Assembly (NCBI GenBank): GCA_026421245.1
Contig: JAPKDJ010000005.1
Span: 34,379 to 98,378, forward strand
Source: Akkermansiaceae bacterium
Lineage (GTDB): Bacteria > Verrucomicrobiota > Verrucomicrobiia > Verrucomicrobiales > Akkermansiaceae
Reading direction: 5' to 3'
Length of the DNA: 64,000 bases
Below the pieces are notes generated by a model. The model had not been told where the DNA came from. It made no database searches and was given only the letters and a program-made list of their open reading frames with translations. Made by a program: the position numbers and the translations under genes. Shown one piece after another: positions 42,126-52,003 of the stretch. The stretch's first letter is position 1. Every line of letters starts with the position of its first letter.

Positions 42126-43808
42126 TTATTTCTTCTTTGGTAAGTCATGCCCCAGGGCCCGAGCGATGGCGAAGTTTGTGAGGTTTTCGGACTCAAACCA
42201 ACCACGCCACATGTTGTGGCCCTGTCCTTTGATCACTTCGACCTCCACCGTTCCTCCAAACCGGCGATAGCGTTCAGCGAGGATTTGGGTGTTCTTTTCA
42301 TGGGGGACTACCGTGTCGCTGTCGCCCTGAATATGGAAAATGGGCACGTGGGCTTCCGCAAGGGGTTTGAGGCGGTCGATGGGATTGTGCTTGTCCAATA
42401 CCTTTTTCAATTCTTCGGCGGGCATCTTGTAAGCGCCAGCCGCCCTCGCCAACCCGGGGTAGCTTTCGAGATTACAAACCGGATAAATACCAGCGACGCC
42501 ACCAACCTTGGTGGGATTCTCCACCGCCCAATTGTAGAGCATCAGGCCTCCCCGGCTTCGCGCGAGCAAACAGGGTTTCCCGACAAAGTTCCTCTTTTGT
42601 GTGAGATAGGTGTAGAGGTCGGTAAAAGCATCCCGTCCCTCGGGACTCCCATAGGATTCTCCGACATCGATCCCTGCAATGGCCACCCCTTTGGCAAGAA
42701 AGCGTTCGAACATCCACACCTCGGACTTCGCGGGCAGGCCTTTCAAGGTTGGGGCATACCAAACCCACGGAATTTTTTCTCCGGTCTTTTCGGGAAGAAT
42801 GATGAAGGTATCCCTGCCATTGATCTTGAATGATTCGCCGGGAAGAGGGAGAGACTTGGTTCCTTTCTCGATGTGCCCCGTGTTAACGCTGTAAAATTTT
42901 TGGGCGTTTGCTGAGAAGAGCTTCTTCGAAACTCCGGGTCCCTTCTTGTCGAAGTAGGCTCGTGTCAGTTTTAGAACCGAAGCGTAATCGCCGGTGGTTC
43001 GAGTGACCGGCCAGTCGCTTCCAAAGACGAGGCGGTCTTCTCCGAAGGACTCGAAGGCCAGGCCCAGGAGGCTTTGATAGAATCCAATGTTTTGAGGAGC
43101 CGGTTGTTTCTTCACTCGTCCGAAGAGTGCCGATACCTTGCAGTGAACATTCGGATGCTTGGCGACTGCTCGGAATTTGTTCCCCCAGACAGGGTCGAGC
43201 GGCTGTCCATCGAGGACAACGCTCCCGAAATGATCGAGGATAATTTTTAGATTTGGAACTCGTCTAGCGATGGTATCGACATCGTCGAGTGAATAGTTTC
43301 CGATGAGGAAATCGACCGTCTTTTCACTCTGGGCAGTTGCCTTGAGGTCACGAAAAAATTCCTCGCTGAGCTTTTCTCCGTTTCGTCCCGAAAGCCGGTA
43401 GCCAAGGTAGCGTTCGTCTTTGCAAAGTTGTCCGAAGAGCGGCTGGAAGTCATCTGTGCCGATGACCTGGGAAAGGTTCCCCACCACACCCCGATAGAGA
43501 GCTTTATTATGAGCGGTGACGTCAAGATTCCACTGGTTATCGGGGAGATGTTGTCCGGCCTGTACGATCACGACACCATCGACACCATTGGCTTTGGCAA
43601 CCGGCTCGTGCTCTTCGGGCATGAATGACCGGTAGAGGGTCTTGTTGTCCTTCTTGATCCAATAAATTCCCTCGGGCCGGTCGAGGTGCCAGAGGTGAAC
43701 ATGGGTGTCGATCACGGTGGGGTGATCTTGGGCGGGGAGGGGACTTGCACCCGCGAAGAAGGAGCAAAAAATCCCGAGTGATTTGGTTTTAAGGGGCCTA
43801 TTCGTCAT
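42126..43808 (-). CDS. Amidohydrolase fused to alpha/beta hydrolase, exported
   Basis: A 560-residue protein with a signal peptide ending near GASPLPAQ. Residues about 30-300 form an amidohydrolase-2 (fuconolactonase-like) barrel: VIDTHVHLWHLDRPEGIYW, KIILDHFGSVVLDG, RLVFGSDWPVTRTTG. Residues about 315-555 are an alpha/beta hydrolase of prolyl-oligopeptidase/dienelactone type with nucleophile in LLARSRGGLMLYNWA, Asp in HIQGDSDTVVPHE and His in KGQGHNMWRGW. A lactonase and an esterase on one chain suggest stepwise hydrolysis of an acylated or lactonised sugar acid. Its start overlaps the stop of the upstream phosphoesterase gene by 11 bases. Confidence 0.85.
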   Translation of the reverse strand: MTNRPLKTKSLGIFCSFFAGASPLPAQDHPTVIDTHVHLWHLDRPEGIYWIKKDNKTLYRSFMPEEHEPVAKANGVDGVVIVQAGQHLPDNQWNLDVTAHNKALYRGVVGNLSQVIGTDDFQPLFGQLCKDERYLGYRLSGRNGEKLSEEFFRDLKATAQSEKTVDFLIGNYSLDDVDTIARRVPNLKIILDHFGSVVLDGQPLDPVWGNKFRAVAKHPNVHCKVSALFGRVKKQPAPQNIGFYQSLLGLAFESFGEDRLVFGSDWPVTRTTGDYASVLKLTRAYFDKKGPGVSKKLFSANAQKFYSVNTGHIEKGTKSLPLPGESFKINGRDTFIILPEKTGEKIPWVWYAPTLKGLPAKSEVWMFERFLAKGVAIAGIDVGESYGSPEGRDAFTDLYTYLTQKRNFVGKPCLLARSRGGLMLYNWAVENPTKVGGVAGIYPVCNLESYPGLARAAGAYKMPAEELKKVLDKHNPIDRLKPLAEAHVPIFHIQGDSDTVVPHEKNTQILAERYRRFGGTVEVEVIKGQGHNMWRGWFESENLTNFAIARALGHDLPKKK

Positions 43809-46479
43809 TGGCGGGTTTCACGGTGAGTTTTCCAGAGCCTCCGATTTCCGGATGCGTTTCACTGGAATAGATTCCTTCGCCTAGATCCTTGCCGTCGATG
43901 CAAAATTCCGCGACGGTTTCATTGGAATTGAGGAGCAGTTTGTAGACCTCGGTATCATTGCCTTGAATGCGCAGGACTCCCGGCCCATCGAGACGCAAGG
44001 TAGCGCTATCAGCGATGGTATCACCGGTGTTCTGCTCGATGATGAGCGAGCAAGTTTCTTTGATCGAGACATCTCCTTTTCCGAAAGCTTGATTGGAGGA
44101 GGCAAAGACCAAGAAGGCTTGATTCTGGGTTGAGTGGGCTAGAAATCCTCCCGTGAAGGTATTTGCGGCTTCAATTCTAATCTGGTTCTGGCGGACCCCA
44201 TTTAAGGTGAGCTTCCCGGCACCCTTAATTTCGCCCTTGAAATGACGGACTGCACCATGGCCGTCGGTCGATGCCCCTCCCCAGATTTGCGCGTCTTCTT
44301 TCAATTCGATCGGTCCCAAAGTGGCGGTCCCCGTCCGAAGAACGAGTCGTGAATCCTCGTGCATCACCAGGATGGAGGGAGCCTTGGGCAGGGCGGTGAG
44401 GGTCTCGTTTTCCCAGAGAATCAGAGAGGCATCCTTCTTTAAAACCAATGAACCGGTATAAGGATTGGGTGGTGAATTCTGCGCTTGGGCGGTCAGGCCT
44501 TCCTCAATGATGACGCTGTCATCTCCGCCGGGAATTTGTTTGCCTTCCCAGTTGTCGCGAGTTCCCCAGCTGTCCCGGCTTACCGGATCACTTTGCACCA
44601 TCTTGATGCCAAGGATAGGGGGCTTGAGGAGAAACTCGCGAGGAGCAAGAGCGCGGCGGGTGAAGCGGAGTTCATCAAGGGCGAGTCGTTCAGGGTTACC
44701 CTTGGCCCCAATGCGAAACGGATTGAGCTGTTTTCCGACAATCTCTGTAAGCGGCAGTGACGCCACCGCCACCTCGGCACCGTCGAGATAGAGCTTCATT
44801 TCCCCACTTTCACGACTGGCATCATGATCCCAGATTACGGCGAAATGGTGGGGCTTAAGGTCCGCGATTGTTACGGCTTCTGCCAAGGCCTGGATCCGGT
44901 TGCTTCCCGAGTCATAGAAAAAACTCATCTGCCCCTCCCGTTGGCCACGGCTGGGTGGACGAAGGTCAAGATGCCAGCCTGTTTTGTCCTCGTCACCGGT
45001 CCTGGTTCCAAGAAGAAAAATCGGTCGCCGTAGCTTTTCGGTGAGGAACCAACCTTCGAAGGTAAATGATTGCGTTGAGGTCAGGCCGAACACCGATCCC
45101 GCCTTTTCCTCTTTCCAAATTCCCACCTGCAGGGCCGACTTGTTCTCTTTTTGGGTCAGAGGAACCGGGTCGGGTGCAACTGCCCGGATGGCCGTGCCAT
45201 TTGCGACTGGAAGGAGTTCCACCTGCCCGAACTCGTCGACCAGAGGAGTCCCTTCGGCTCCCTGATCCATCCTCCATGAAGCGACCTTAAGGGGCTGCTT
45301 TTGGGTTTTCGGTTTAGGCTTTGGTTGGGGTTTGGCAGGGGGGCGCGGTTCGGGTTTTTTCGGTTCCGGCTCAGGTCCCGAAGTCTCCGGGGCTTTCACC
45401 TTCGCCATCCGGGGCTCTTCTGGAGCGGGAGGCATTTTCCCCGCCTCTGGTTTTTTGGGAGGGGATTTCATCTTTTCCTCGGTCGAAATCACCGCTCGAT
45501 TTGATTGTTTCTCTGGCGAATCTTTCTCACTTCCGGATGCGAGGGCCCAAATCCCGAGCACCGCAAGGGTCAAAACAGCTGCCGCAGTGAGAATGATCGC
45601 AGGCCCGCGCGACTGCCGGGCACTCGCCAGTTGCATGTGCACGATGGGTGAAACATGGCCCAGGTCGACAAGGGCTGCCGAGTCGTGTGCCACTTGCATG
45701 TCGACCAAACTTCCGTCGGTTGAAACGATAACCTCCTGACCTTCAACGACGTGTTCAAAAACGCGTAGAAAGTAGGGCCTCAAGGCCAGGCTGGTTGCCT
45801 CCAGATCTGCCCGATAGGCCGCGATATCAAATTCCACGCGCCGGAAGTCCACTTCGCGGGTCTCTGAATTGTAGATGACGTAACGCGCCCGTAAATCATC
45901 GGAGTTTCGTGGCTCTCCAACCGAGCCCACATTGACGATGTAGCGTTTGTCAGGATCGAGTGAGCATGTCTTATCAACTAACTCCCTCACCGTTCCCTCT
46001 TCTCCACACTCAAAAATTTTGGGTTGATGGGTGTGGCCGACAAAGGTGACGAAGTGTTTGTTGGCCGCAAAGTTTTCCTGCGCCATGTCAGGACTATCGA
46101 TGTAGCCAAAGCGTCCCGGCTCCGCGATTTCGGCATGCACGAAGAGAATCTCACCCGCCTCAATCGCCAGTGGTAGCGAGGCCAGGAAAGTGGTCGCCTC
46201 CGGAGTGAGCTCTGTCATGGTCCACTCGATGGCCTGTTGCGCGTGCTCATTGAAGATGGAGTAGTCCATCATTCCGGCGGCGGCGGCATCGTGATTCCCC
46301 AAAACGAAGTGGCTTGTTTCCGCCCTCACCGCTTCGAGAACTTCGGCAGGTTTCGGCCCGTAACCCACAACATCGCCGAGACAGATGATTACGTCCGCTC
46401 CTTGCGAACGAATGTCCGCAAGGACCGTATCCCATGCCCGGAGATTGGCGTGGATATCTGAGACGATCGCGTAACGCAT
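43798..46479 (-). CDS. Metallophosphoesterase-TM-LamG multidomain membrane protein
   Basis: An 893-residue protein without a signal peptide. Residues 1-235 are a calcineurin-like phosphoesterase with D8-I-H10 (VSDIHANLRAW), CLGDVVGYGPKP, LGNHDAAAAG, FVHAEIAEPG and FVGHTHQPKIF, so all metal sites are kept. A 50-residue segment leads to a membrane helix near 298-318 (IILTAAAVLTLAVLGIWAL). A long Pro/Lys/Glu stalk follows, then a LamG/concanavalin domain about 420-640 (TFEGWFLTEKLRRPIFLLG, KLYLDGAEVAVASLPL) and a beta-repeat region to the end (SIKETCSLIIEQNTGD). The phosphoesterase must be cytoplasmic and the LamG part outside, the layout of a receptor. It overlaps the next gene. Confidence 0.88.
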   Translation of the reverse strand: MRYAIVSDIHANLRAWDTVLADIRSQGADVIICLGDVVGYGPKPAEVLEAVRAETSHFVLGNHDAAAAGMMDYSIFNEHAQQAIEWTMTELTPEATTFLASLPLAIEAGEILFVHAEIAEPGRFGYIDSPDMAQENFAANKHFVTFVGHTHQPKIFECGEEGTVRELVDKTCSLDPDKRYIVNVGSVGEPRNSDDLRARYVIYNSETREVDFRRVEFDIAAYRADLEATSLALRPYFLRVFEHVVEGQEVIVSTDGSLVDMQVAHDSAALVDLGHVSPIVHMQLASARQSRGPAIILTAAAVLTLAVLGIWALASGSEKDSPEKQSNRAVISTEEKMKSPPKKPEAGKMPPAPEEPRMAKVKAPETSGPEPEPKKPEPRPPAKPQPKPKPKTQKQPLKVASWRMDQGAEGTPLVDEFGQVELLPVANGTAIRAVAPDPVPLTQKENKSALQVGIWKEEKAGSVFGLTSTQSFTFEGWFLTEKLRRPIFLLGTRTGDEDKTGWHLDLRPPSRGQREGQMSFFYDSGSNRIQALAEAVTIADLKPHHFAVIWDHDASRESGEMKLYLDGAEVAVASLPLTEIVGKQLNPFRIGAKGNPERLALDELRFTRRALAPREFLLKPPILGIKMVQSDPVSRDSWGTRDNWEGKQIPGGDDSVIIEEGLTAQAQNSPPNPYTGSLVLKKDASLILWENETLTALPKAPSILVMHEDSRLVLRTGTATLGPIELKEDAQIWGGASTDGHGAVRHFKGEIKGAGKLTLNGVRQNQIRIEAANTFTGGFLAHSTQNQAFLVFASSNQAFGKGDVSIKETCSLIIEQNTGDTIADSATLRLDGPGVLRIQGNDTEVYKLLLNSNETVAEFCIDGKDLGEGIYSSETHPEIGGSGKLTVKPANDE

Positions 46480-46711
46480 GACGCTAGACTGTACCGAAAG
46501 TCGGCTTGGATGCTACCTCGAAAAGACCGTCACTTCGAAAGCGAAACTAATTTCTTCTTTTAAGAGGGGATGACTCTAATTTACGACAACTTTTGTTGGC
46601 TTGGCGCCTGCCCCTCCAAATATCAGCCGAGTCTTGGTTTTTTATCGTCATTGGAAAATACCAAGTTCTTTGGTTAGGTCTTTGAGGTTTTAACCACCTC
46701 ACCCTTCTCAC

Positions 46712-49700
46712 ATGAAACCGCAATTACTCACCTGGATTGCTCCTGCCCTCGTCACAATCGCGATCTCCGCGGCCTTTGGCGAATCTCCGGTGAAAGCCGA
46801 GCAGGAGGCCTTGATTCCAAAACGCGAAACCGGCGTTCTTGAATTTCTTAAAAAGCACCCTGAATTCGATGGCAGGGGAACCATTATTGCGGTCTTCGAC
46901 ACCGGCGTCGATCCGGCTGCGGCCGGTTTACAAAAGACCTCGATTGGAGAGCGCAAGATTGTTGATGTCATCGATGCCACCGGCTCGGGCGATGTGGACA
47001 CATCCCACACGGTCGAAGCTTCGAAAGAGGGAACCTTTGAAGGCCTCACCGGACGGACTCTCACTCTTCCCAAGAAGATCCATAATCCGGCCAAGAAATT
47101 CCACCTGGGGATCAAGCGAGCCAAAGATCTCTTTCATGGCGGAGTGAACAAGCGGATTTCCCGGCTCCGTTCCGAAGCCTGGCAACGCGAGTTAAACCTG
47201 ATCAAGGACCGCCGCGCAGAGGACCGTCGGACTGCGGAAAAAAAGGGCGAACGCTCCGCGTTCAAGAAAACTTCCGCTGATCTTTCGCTCAAGGAGAAGG
47301 ATGAGATTGCGCGCGAACAGCTCCTTGAATCACTCGAAAAAGATTTTACCAGCTCCGACCCGGGGCCGATTTACGATTGCGTCGTTTGGTCTGACGGCAA
47401 ACAGTTCCATGTCATAGTCGATACCGATGAGGACGGTGATCTTGCCGATGAAAAAATTCTCCAGCCTTTTGGCGTTGCCGGTGACTATGGAACTCTCAGT
47501 GAAGAAGAGGCATCAACCTTTGCGGTGCAGGTTTACGAAAAAGGAAACCTTCTCTCCATTGTCACTGTGAGCGGCTCTCACGGAAGCCATGTCTCCTCCA
47601 TCGCGGCGGCCCATTTCCCCGATGCACCCCATCGCGATGGGGTGGCCCCCGGAGCCAGAATCCTGTCGATCAAGATTGGCGATACCCGCATGGGTGGCAG
47701 CTCTTCGGGAGTCGGCGAAATGCGCGGCGTCGCAGCCTGTGCACAGTATGGAGCTGACATCATGAACGCCAGCTGGGGTGGCGCGAGCCAGTACCAAGAC
47801 GGCCAGGATTCCAATGCCCGGCTCTATAATTTGCTCGTTGAAAAGTACGGTGTTACGGGCTTCGTCTCAGCTGGAAACAGTGGCCCGGCCCTCTCGACTC
47901 TCGGAAGCCCCGGCGGCGAAGCAACGTCCATCATTGGAGTGGGAGCCTATGTTTCCTCGGGGATGGCCCGCATTCTTTATAGCCAAACCAGCGAGGCCCC
48001 AAGCACCGCCTACAACTTCTCCGCACGTGGACCGTGTAAAAACGGAGATCTCGGCGTGGACATCATGGGGCCCGGTGGTGCCCATGCCTCCCTCGCGTAT
48101 GATGAACTTCGTAATTCGCAACGCTACCACGGCACTTCGATGTCTGCTCCTTCCGTCGCCGGACTCGGAGCGCTCCTCGTCAGCGCTGCGAAACAGAGTG
48201 GGATTGAACATTCTCCCGCCCGAATTCGTGCCGCGCTCATGAACAGCGCCCACTTTGTCGAGAATGTTGAAGTGTTCGCCCAAGGAGCCGGACTCGTCCA
48301 AGCCCTGCCTGCCTGGGAGCACCTCAAGAAGTCTGCCAAGCAAAGCGAGTGGGATCACTTCTACACTGTCAACACCCGCAACAACACCTTCCGGTCCGGC
48401 CCCGGTCTCTACCTGCGTGGCGATATTCCCGTGGGTAAAAAAGAAATCCGCTTTGATATCTCACCTAAATTTTCCGCGCAGGTGAAGGCTCCCGAGAAGT
48501 TCAAGTTTGAGAATGACCTCGTCTTCTCCGCCACCCAGCGGTGGGTCAAGATCCCCGGATACGCACGTCTCGGAAATGGACAAATCACGATTAGGCCGGT
48601 TCTTGATATCCCTGAATCAAAACCGGGACAGCCGATATACGCCGAGATTCATGGGCATCTGGCCGACTCTCCCGGCTCAGGTCCGCTCGTTCGTATCCCG
48701 ATCACCATTGTAAGGGGGGAGAAGACTGATCCTCATGCCCGGCATCGCGCGGATTTTTCACTCGAACTCAAGTCGGGCGCAACCAACCGTCGTTTCTATC
48801 AAGTCCCCGAAAATGCCAATTTTCTCAAGGTTCGTCTCCGCCGCGATCATGCCGATCCGCTGAGGCGAGCCGTCATTCTCCATGCGGTCACTCTCGTGGC
48901 TGATGGGAGCTACTATTCTTTCAACTCCCAGGAGTATCTCAGCCTTGATTCAGGCGGTGAGAAAGTGGTGATGATTCCGGTCGCGGGTGGAAAAACGACC
49001 GAGCTTGCTTTCCATCAGCCCTACTTTTCGGTGGGTAAGACGACGGTCGATGTCGACCTCCAGTTCATTGGCCTCACTTCGGATCAAGAGGTCCTTGTTT
49101 TGCATGAGAACAACCGGCACGTCCCGCTTCGGGTTGTGAGTGCGAGCGATGAGACCGTGCGTGGAGAAGGAAGCATTGAGGTTGCTCATTTCAGTAAACT
49201 TCCTGAAAAGACGGCGTTTCTCTCGCCTGACAAACGTGATGAATTCCCGCCGGGACCACATCAGGAGGGGGTGGTAAGTCCTCCCTATCTCCAACAGATC
49301 TTTACGGTCGCGGTCGAAAAACCCACGAAAATTAAGCTCGAACCGGCTCGCCGATTTAATGCTAGTTCGGAGATTGAAGGTGGACTTGTGACTGCCATTC
49401 ATGAATCGGGAAAGACCCTCTACCAGGGAACCACCTCTCGAAATTCAAGCGTCTCGCTTCCCAAGGGTAAGACCACCTTCCATCGCATTCTACGAAGCCT
49501 TGATCGAGGTGTTCTTGAGCTCGAAAAAGACCGTCCCCTTGCTTGGTCGATGAAGCTGGAGAAGCCTAAAAAGCTGGAGCTTTTCGAATCGATGCGTGAG
49601 GTCATGAAAGGCCGAAGCGCCGGGACGTTAACGCTTCAAAAAGGCCGTCATCACAGCCTCATGGTCGGAGCTTCCGGGCTCGCTTCGCTCTCCTCCCATA

Positions 49701-50593
49701 AGCCGGCTCCCAGTTACTTTAGCGGCAGTTTTAAGCTGAAGCAAGATGGTGACGGTGGTCGCGAGTTACTGGAAGTCCGCGTCGAATGTCGACCAGGGGA
49801 GGACTTTAAATCAGTTACCAATCAAAAGAAGAAACCAGAGTCACTTGAGGCAAAGAAATCAGTTCTTAAGACGTTGGACGATGAACTCTTCCAACGGCGC
49901 CTTGATTTTGTGAAGGCCAACAAGTTCAACGGTGACAAAGAGATCGTGGCAACGCGTGATGGAATTCTCGCCCAACTTCTCAACGACCGCCCTTGGGACG
50001 CTGCCGTTCACATCGTTCATGCCCAAGTTCACGCCGGTAAGGCCAAGCTCCTCGGCGAGATGCCAAAGCTTCAAAAACGCGCGGGAAAGAAAGTCGCCGC
50101 AAAAGATATGAGCCACGTTCAAACCATCCTTAGAAAAGCACGGAGGCTCAGTAAACCCAAAGCGGTCGCGATCTTCTTCGGAGCGCAGACCGACGACGAG
50201 GAAGCATCGCTCGATCAACGGAAAGAAGCCTCTGCAAAGCAGAAGAAAATGGAGAGTCGCCGCAAAAATCTAGCGACAATCGCTCTACACGAAGCCGAAA
50301 TTCTCCTTCGTGCCGGGAAACCAAAACCGGCCCGCCGAGCTCTCCGTGAACTTCGTCGTTGGCAGGACCAACCTTCAAAGGAGCACAAGAAAATCGAGTA
50401 TGAGCTCCTTGAAAAGGAGAACCTCCACGGCCTCGCCTTGCAGAAGCTTAATGAACTTTTGAAGGAATCCCCCTTTGACAAAAAGCTCCTCGAGGACAAG
50501 GCCGCGCTTTTCGGGAAACTCGGCTTCGACAAGCGCTTCATCCAGCGCCTCCGTTTGGCGCGGAAAGTGCGCGAGCAGGGTGCCCGGAATTAA
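46712..50593 (+). CDS. Tripeptidyl-peptidase II-like subtilase (S8)
   Basis: A 1293-residue exported serine protease. After a signal peptide (LVTIAISAAFGESPVKA) the S8 catalytic domain shows D63 (IIAVFDTGVDPAA), H290 (SGSHGSHVSSIAA) and S476 (RYHGTSMSAPSVAGLGAL). The 225-residue insert between Asp and His (KIVDVIDATGSGDVDTSHTV and a charged helix-rich stretch) and the large C-terminal beta and helical part to residue 1290 are hallmarks of tripeptidyl peptidase II, an exopeptidase that forms very large assemblies in eukaryotes. Here the protein would work outside the cytoplasm. It is divergent from the phosphoesterase gene across 232 bases. Confidence 0.92.
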   Translation: MKPQLLTWIAPALVTIAISAAFGESPVKAEQEALIPKRETGVLEFLKKHPEFDGRGTIIAVFDTGVDPAAAGLQKTSIGERKIVDVIDATGSGDVDTSHTVEASKEGTFEGLTGRTLTLPKKIHNPAKKFHLGIKRAKDLFHGGVNKRISRLRSEAWQRELNLIKDRRAEDRRTAEKKGERSAFKKTSADLSLKEKDEIAREQLLESLEKDFTSSDPGPIYDCVVWSDGKQFHVIVDTDEDGDLADEKILQPFGVAGDYGTLSEEEASTFAVQVYEKGNLLSIVTVSGSHGSHVSSIAAAHFPDAPHRDGVAPGARILSIKIGDTRMGGSSSGVGEMRGVAACAQYGADIMNASWGGASQYQDGQDSNARLYNLLVEKYGVTGFVSAGNSGPALSTLGSPGGEATSIIGVGAYVSSGMARILYSQTSEAPSTAYNFSARGPCKNGDLGVDIMGPGGAHASLAYDELRNSQRYHGTSMSAPSVAGLGALLVSAAKQSGIEHSPARIRAALMNSAHFVENVEVFAQGAGLVQALPAWEHLKKSAKQSEWDHFYTVNTRNNTFRSGPGLYLRGDIPVGKKEIRFDISPKFSAQVKAPEKFKFENDLVFSATQRWVKIPGYARLGNGQITIRPVLDIPESKPGQPIYAEIHGHLADSPGSGPLVRIPITIVRGEKTDPHARHRADFSLELKSGATNRRFYQVPENANFLKVRLRRDHADPLRRAVILHAVTLVADGSYYSFNSQEYLSLDSGGEKVVMIPVAGGKTTELAFHQPYFSVGKTTVDVDLQFIGLTSDQEVLVLHENNRHVPLRVVSASDETVRGEGSIEVAHFSKLPEKTAFLSPDKRDEFPPGPHQEGVVSPPYLQQIFTVAVEKPTKIKLEPARRFNASSEIEGGLVTAIHESGKTLYQGTTSRNSSVSLPKGKTTFHRILRSLDRGVLELEKDRPLAWSMKLEKPKKLELFESMREVMKGRSAGTLTLQKGRHHSLMVGASGLASLSSHKPAPSYFSGSFKLKQDGDGGRELLEVRVECRPGEDFKSVTNQKKKPESLEAKKSVLKTLDDELFQRRLDFVKANKFNGDKEIVATRDGILAQLLNDRPWDAAVHIVHAQVHAGKAKLLGEMPKLQKRAGKKVAAKDMSHVQTILRKARRLSKPKAVAIFFGAQTDDEEASLDQRKEASAKQKKMESRRKNLATIALHEAEILLRAGKPKPARRALRELRRWQDQPSKEHKKIEYELLEKENLHGLALQKLNELLKESPFDKKLLEDKAALFGKLGFDKRFIQRLRLARKVREQGARN

Positions 50594-50599
50594 GAGTTA

Positions 50600-50646
50600 G
50601 TCCGATTCTCGGACCAAAAATGGAGCGCCGATTGACGACGCTCCAT
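50600..50646. terminator. Two adjacent hairpins between convergent genes
   Basis: The first hairpin (50600-50614) has arms GTCCGA/TCGGAC with a TTC loop. The second (50620-50646) has arms ATGGAGCG/CGCTCCAT. On the minus strand the second is followed directly by TTTTT, which makes it a good terminator for the SASA esterase gene ending at 50684. The first lies 7 bases beyond the subtilase stop and may serve that gene. Confidence 0.75.
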
Positions 50647-50683
50647 GCAAAAAATCCGGTTCTTAAACTTGTTTTACAGGGAC

Positions 50684-51913
50684 CTACTTCGCAAGAAGCT
50701 TGGCCATGGCCCGGCCGAGGGCTTCGCCGATGTTTTGGTAGGTTTCGGCGTTGCCGCTGTAGTGACCGTTGGATGATCCTCCCTTGGAGAGAGGGTGGGA
50801 GTAAACGGTGGCGACGTTCCCCTCGAAGTCATCATATTTTCCCGATTCACCATCGACAGCCATCTGCGCCTTGAGAATTGCGCCTTCGTTTCCACCGGCT
50901 CCTTTCTTGGTTTGTCCGAGTGAGGCACAGACGAACTTTGCGTTTGGAGCCTCGAAGTCTTGGCGGAGAGCTTTGATGAACTGCACGAGGTTTACTTCGT
51001 AGCGTTCGGCGTTATTGGCGTCGTAGCGGTCCTTGTCACCCTGCCAGAAAATGAAGCCTGCAATTTCGTATTCTTTGGCCCCGGGGTAGTACTTGCTGAG
51101 GTTTTCGAGCACTTTTTTGGCGCTGTCGGTGTCGTCATCGTACTGCTTGCCAGCATACCATTCACCTTCCACCTTCTCGCCATTGCCTTTTGGATTCTTT
51201 GGAGTTCCGCGGTAGCCGGGGACTGTTTTCCCCCCGGCTTCGTAGGGCTCGGAGCCTGGAGGGAGTAGGTCCCAGCCGAGGCTGCGGTTGCCGATGCAGG
51301 ACTTTAGAATCAGGACGGGGGCATCGATGACTTCGCCCAAAGCGTAACCGATCCCCATCTCGGGTCCGATGTTCTTGGAATTTGAGGGCGACATCCAATC
51401 GTTGGTGTAGTCCTTGAAATTCATCACGCGCACGTTGCGAACATCTTTCCGTGCGGTCCAAGCTCCGGCCTCATCGACGAGGTAGGGATAAAGACTGTTC
51501 TTCGTGGCATTCTGAAGGGTGCCATTCTTGTCGCCGGCCACATGGCCAAATCCGAGCATGTTGGACTGGCCCATGAGGATGAAAACCTGAGCCGGCTTGC
51601 TCATATCGGCTTCCTTCCCGTCAGGGTCGGGGATTTCGGCGGGAAGTGCCTTGGCGATGCCACCGGACGTCCTATTGCCGTTTTTCTTGAGAAAGGCGAT
51701 GTCATCTTCCGAGAGGAATGATTTATTGAATTTCTTGGTCCGTCCGTTGGACAAGATGACAACGACCTGGCCTCTTTTGGCATCGTAGGATTTGAATTCG
51801 GCCTCAAAGGTCTTCGTGCCATCGGCATTGGTCCAGGTTCGTGCCTGAACTCCGTTCATCAGGGCGGAGCACAGCAAAAAGAAGCGGAACAGGGTGAAAG
51901 GTTTCTTTTTCAT
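50684..51913 (-). CDS. Exported SASA (sialate O-acetylesterase-like) protein with SHD1-like domain
   Basis: A 409-residue protein with signal peptide (FTLFRFFLLCSALMNGVQA). Residues about 25-80 (RTWTNADGTKTFEAEFKSYD, VVVILSNGRTKKFNKSFLSE) are the SHD1-like module frequent in PVC secreted proteins. Residues 105-405 are the SASA/DUF303 esterase: VFILMGQSNMLGFGHVAGD with nucleophile Ser in GQSN, MGIGYALGEVIDAPVLILK, and FIFWQGDKDRYDA. It would remove acetyl groups from sugars in the envelope. It is divergent from the XylR-type regulator, with direct repeats in the gap, so it may be under that regulator. Confidence 0.9.
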   Translation of the reverse strand: MKKKPFTLFRFFLLCSALMNGVQARTWTNADGTKTFEAEFKSYDAKRGQVVVILSNGRTKKFNKSFLSEDDIAFLKKNGNRTSGGIAKALPAEIPDPDGKEADMSKPAQVFILMGQSNMLGFGHVAGDKNGTLQNATKNSLYPYLVDEAGAWTARKDVRNVRVMNFKDYTNDWMSPSNSKNIGPEMGIGYALGEVIDAPVLILKSCIGNRSLGWDLLPPGSEPYEAGGKTVPGYRGTPKNPKGNGEKVEGEWYAGKQYDDDTDSAKKVLENLSKYYPGAKEYEIAGFIFWQGDKDRYDANNAERYEVNLVQFIKALRQDFEAPNAKFVCASLGQTKKGAGGNEGAILKAQMAVDGESGKYDDFEGNVATVYSHPLSKGGSSNGHYSGNAETYQNIGEALGRAMAKLLAK

Positions 51914-52003
51914 AGTCTAGGTAAAGTAGGAATTCGGATCGTCCTCTTACATTACCTCATTCTCACTTTCTTTTTTCGGGAATCAATCATGGTTGATGGC
52001 TTA

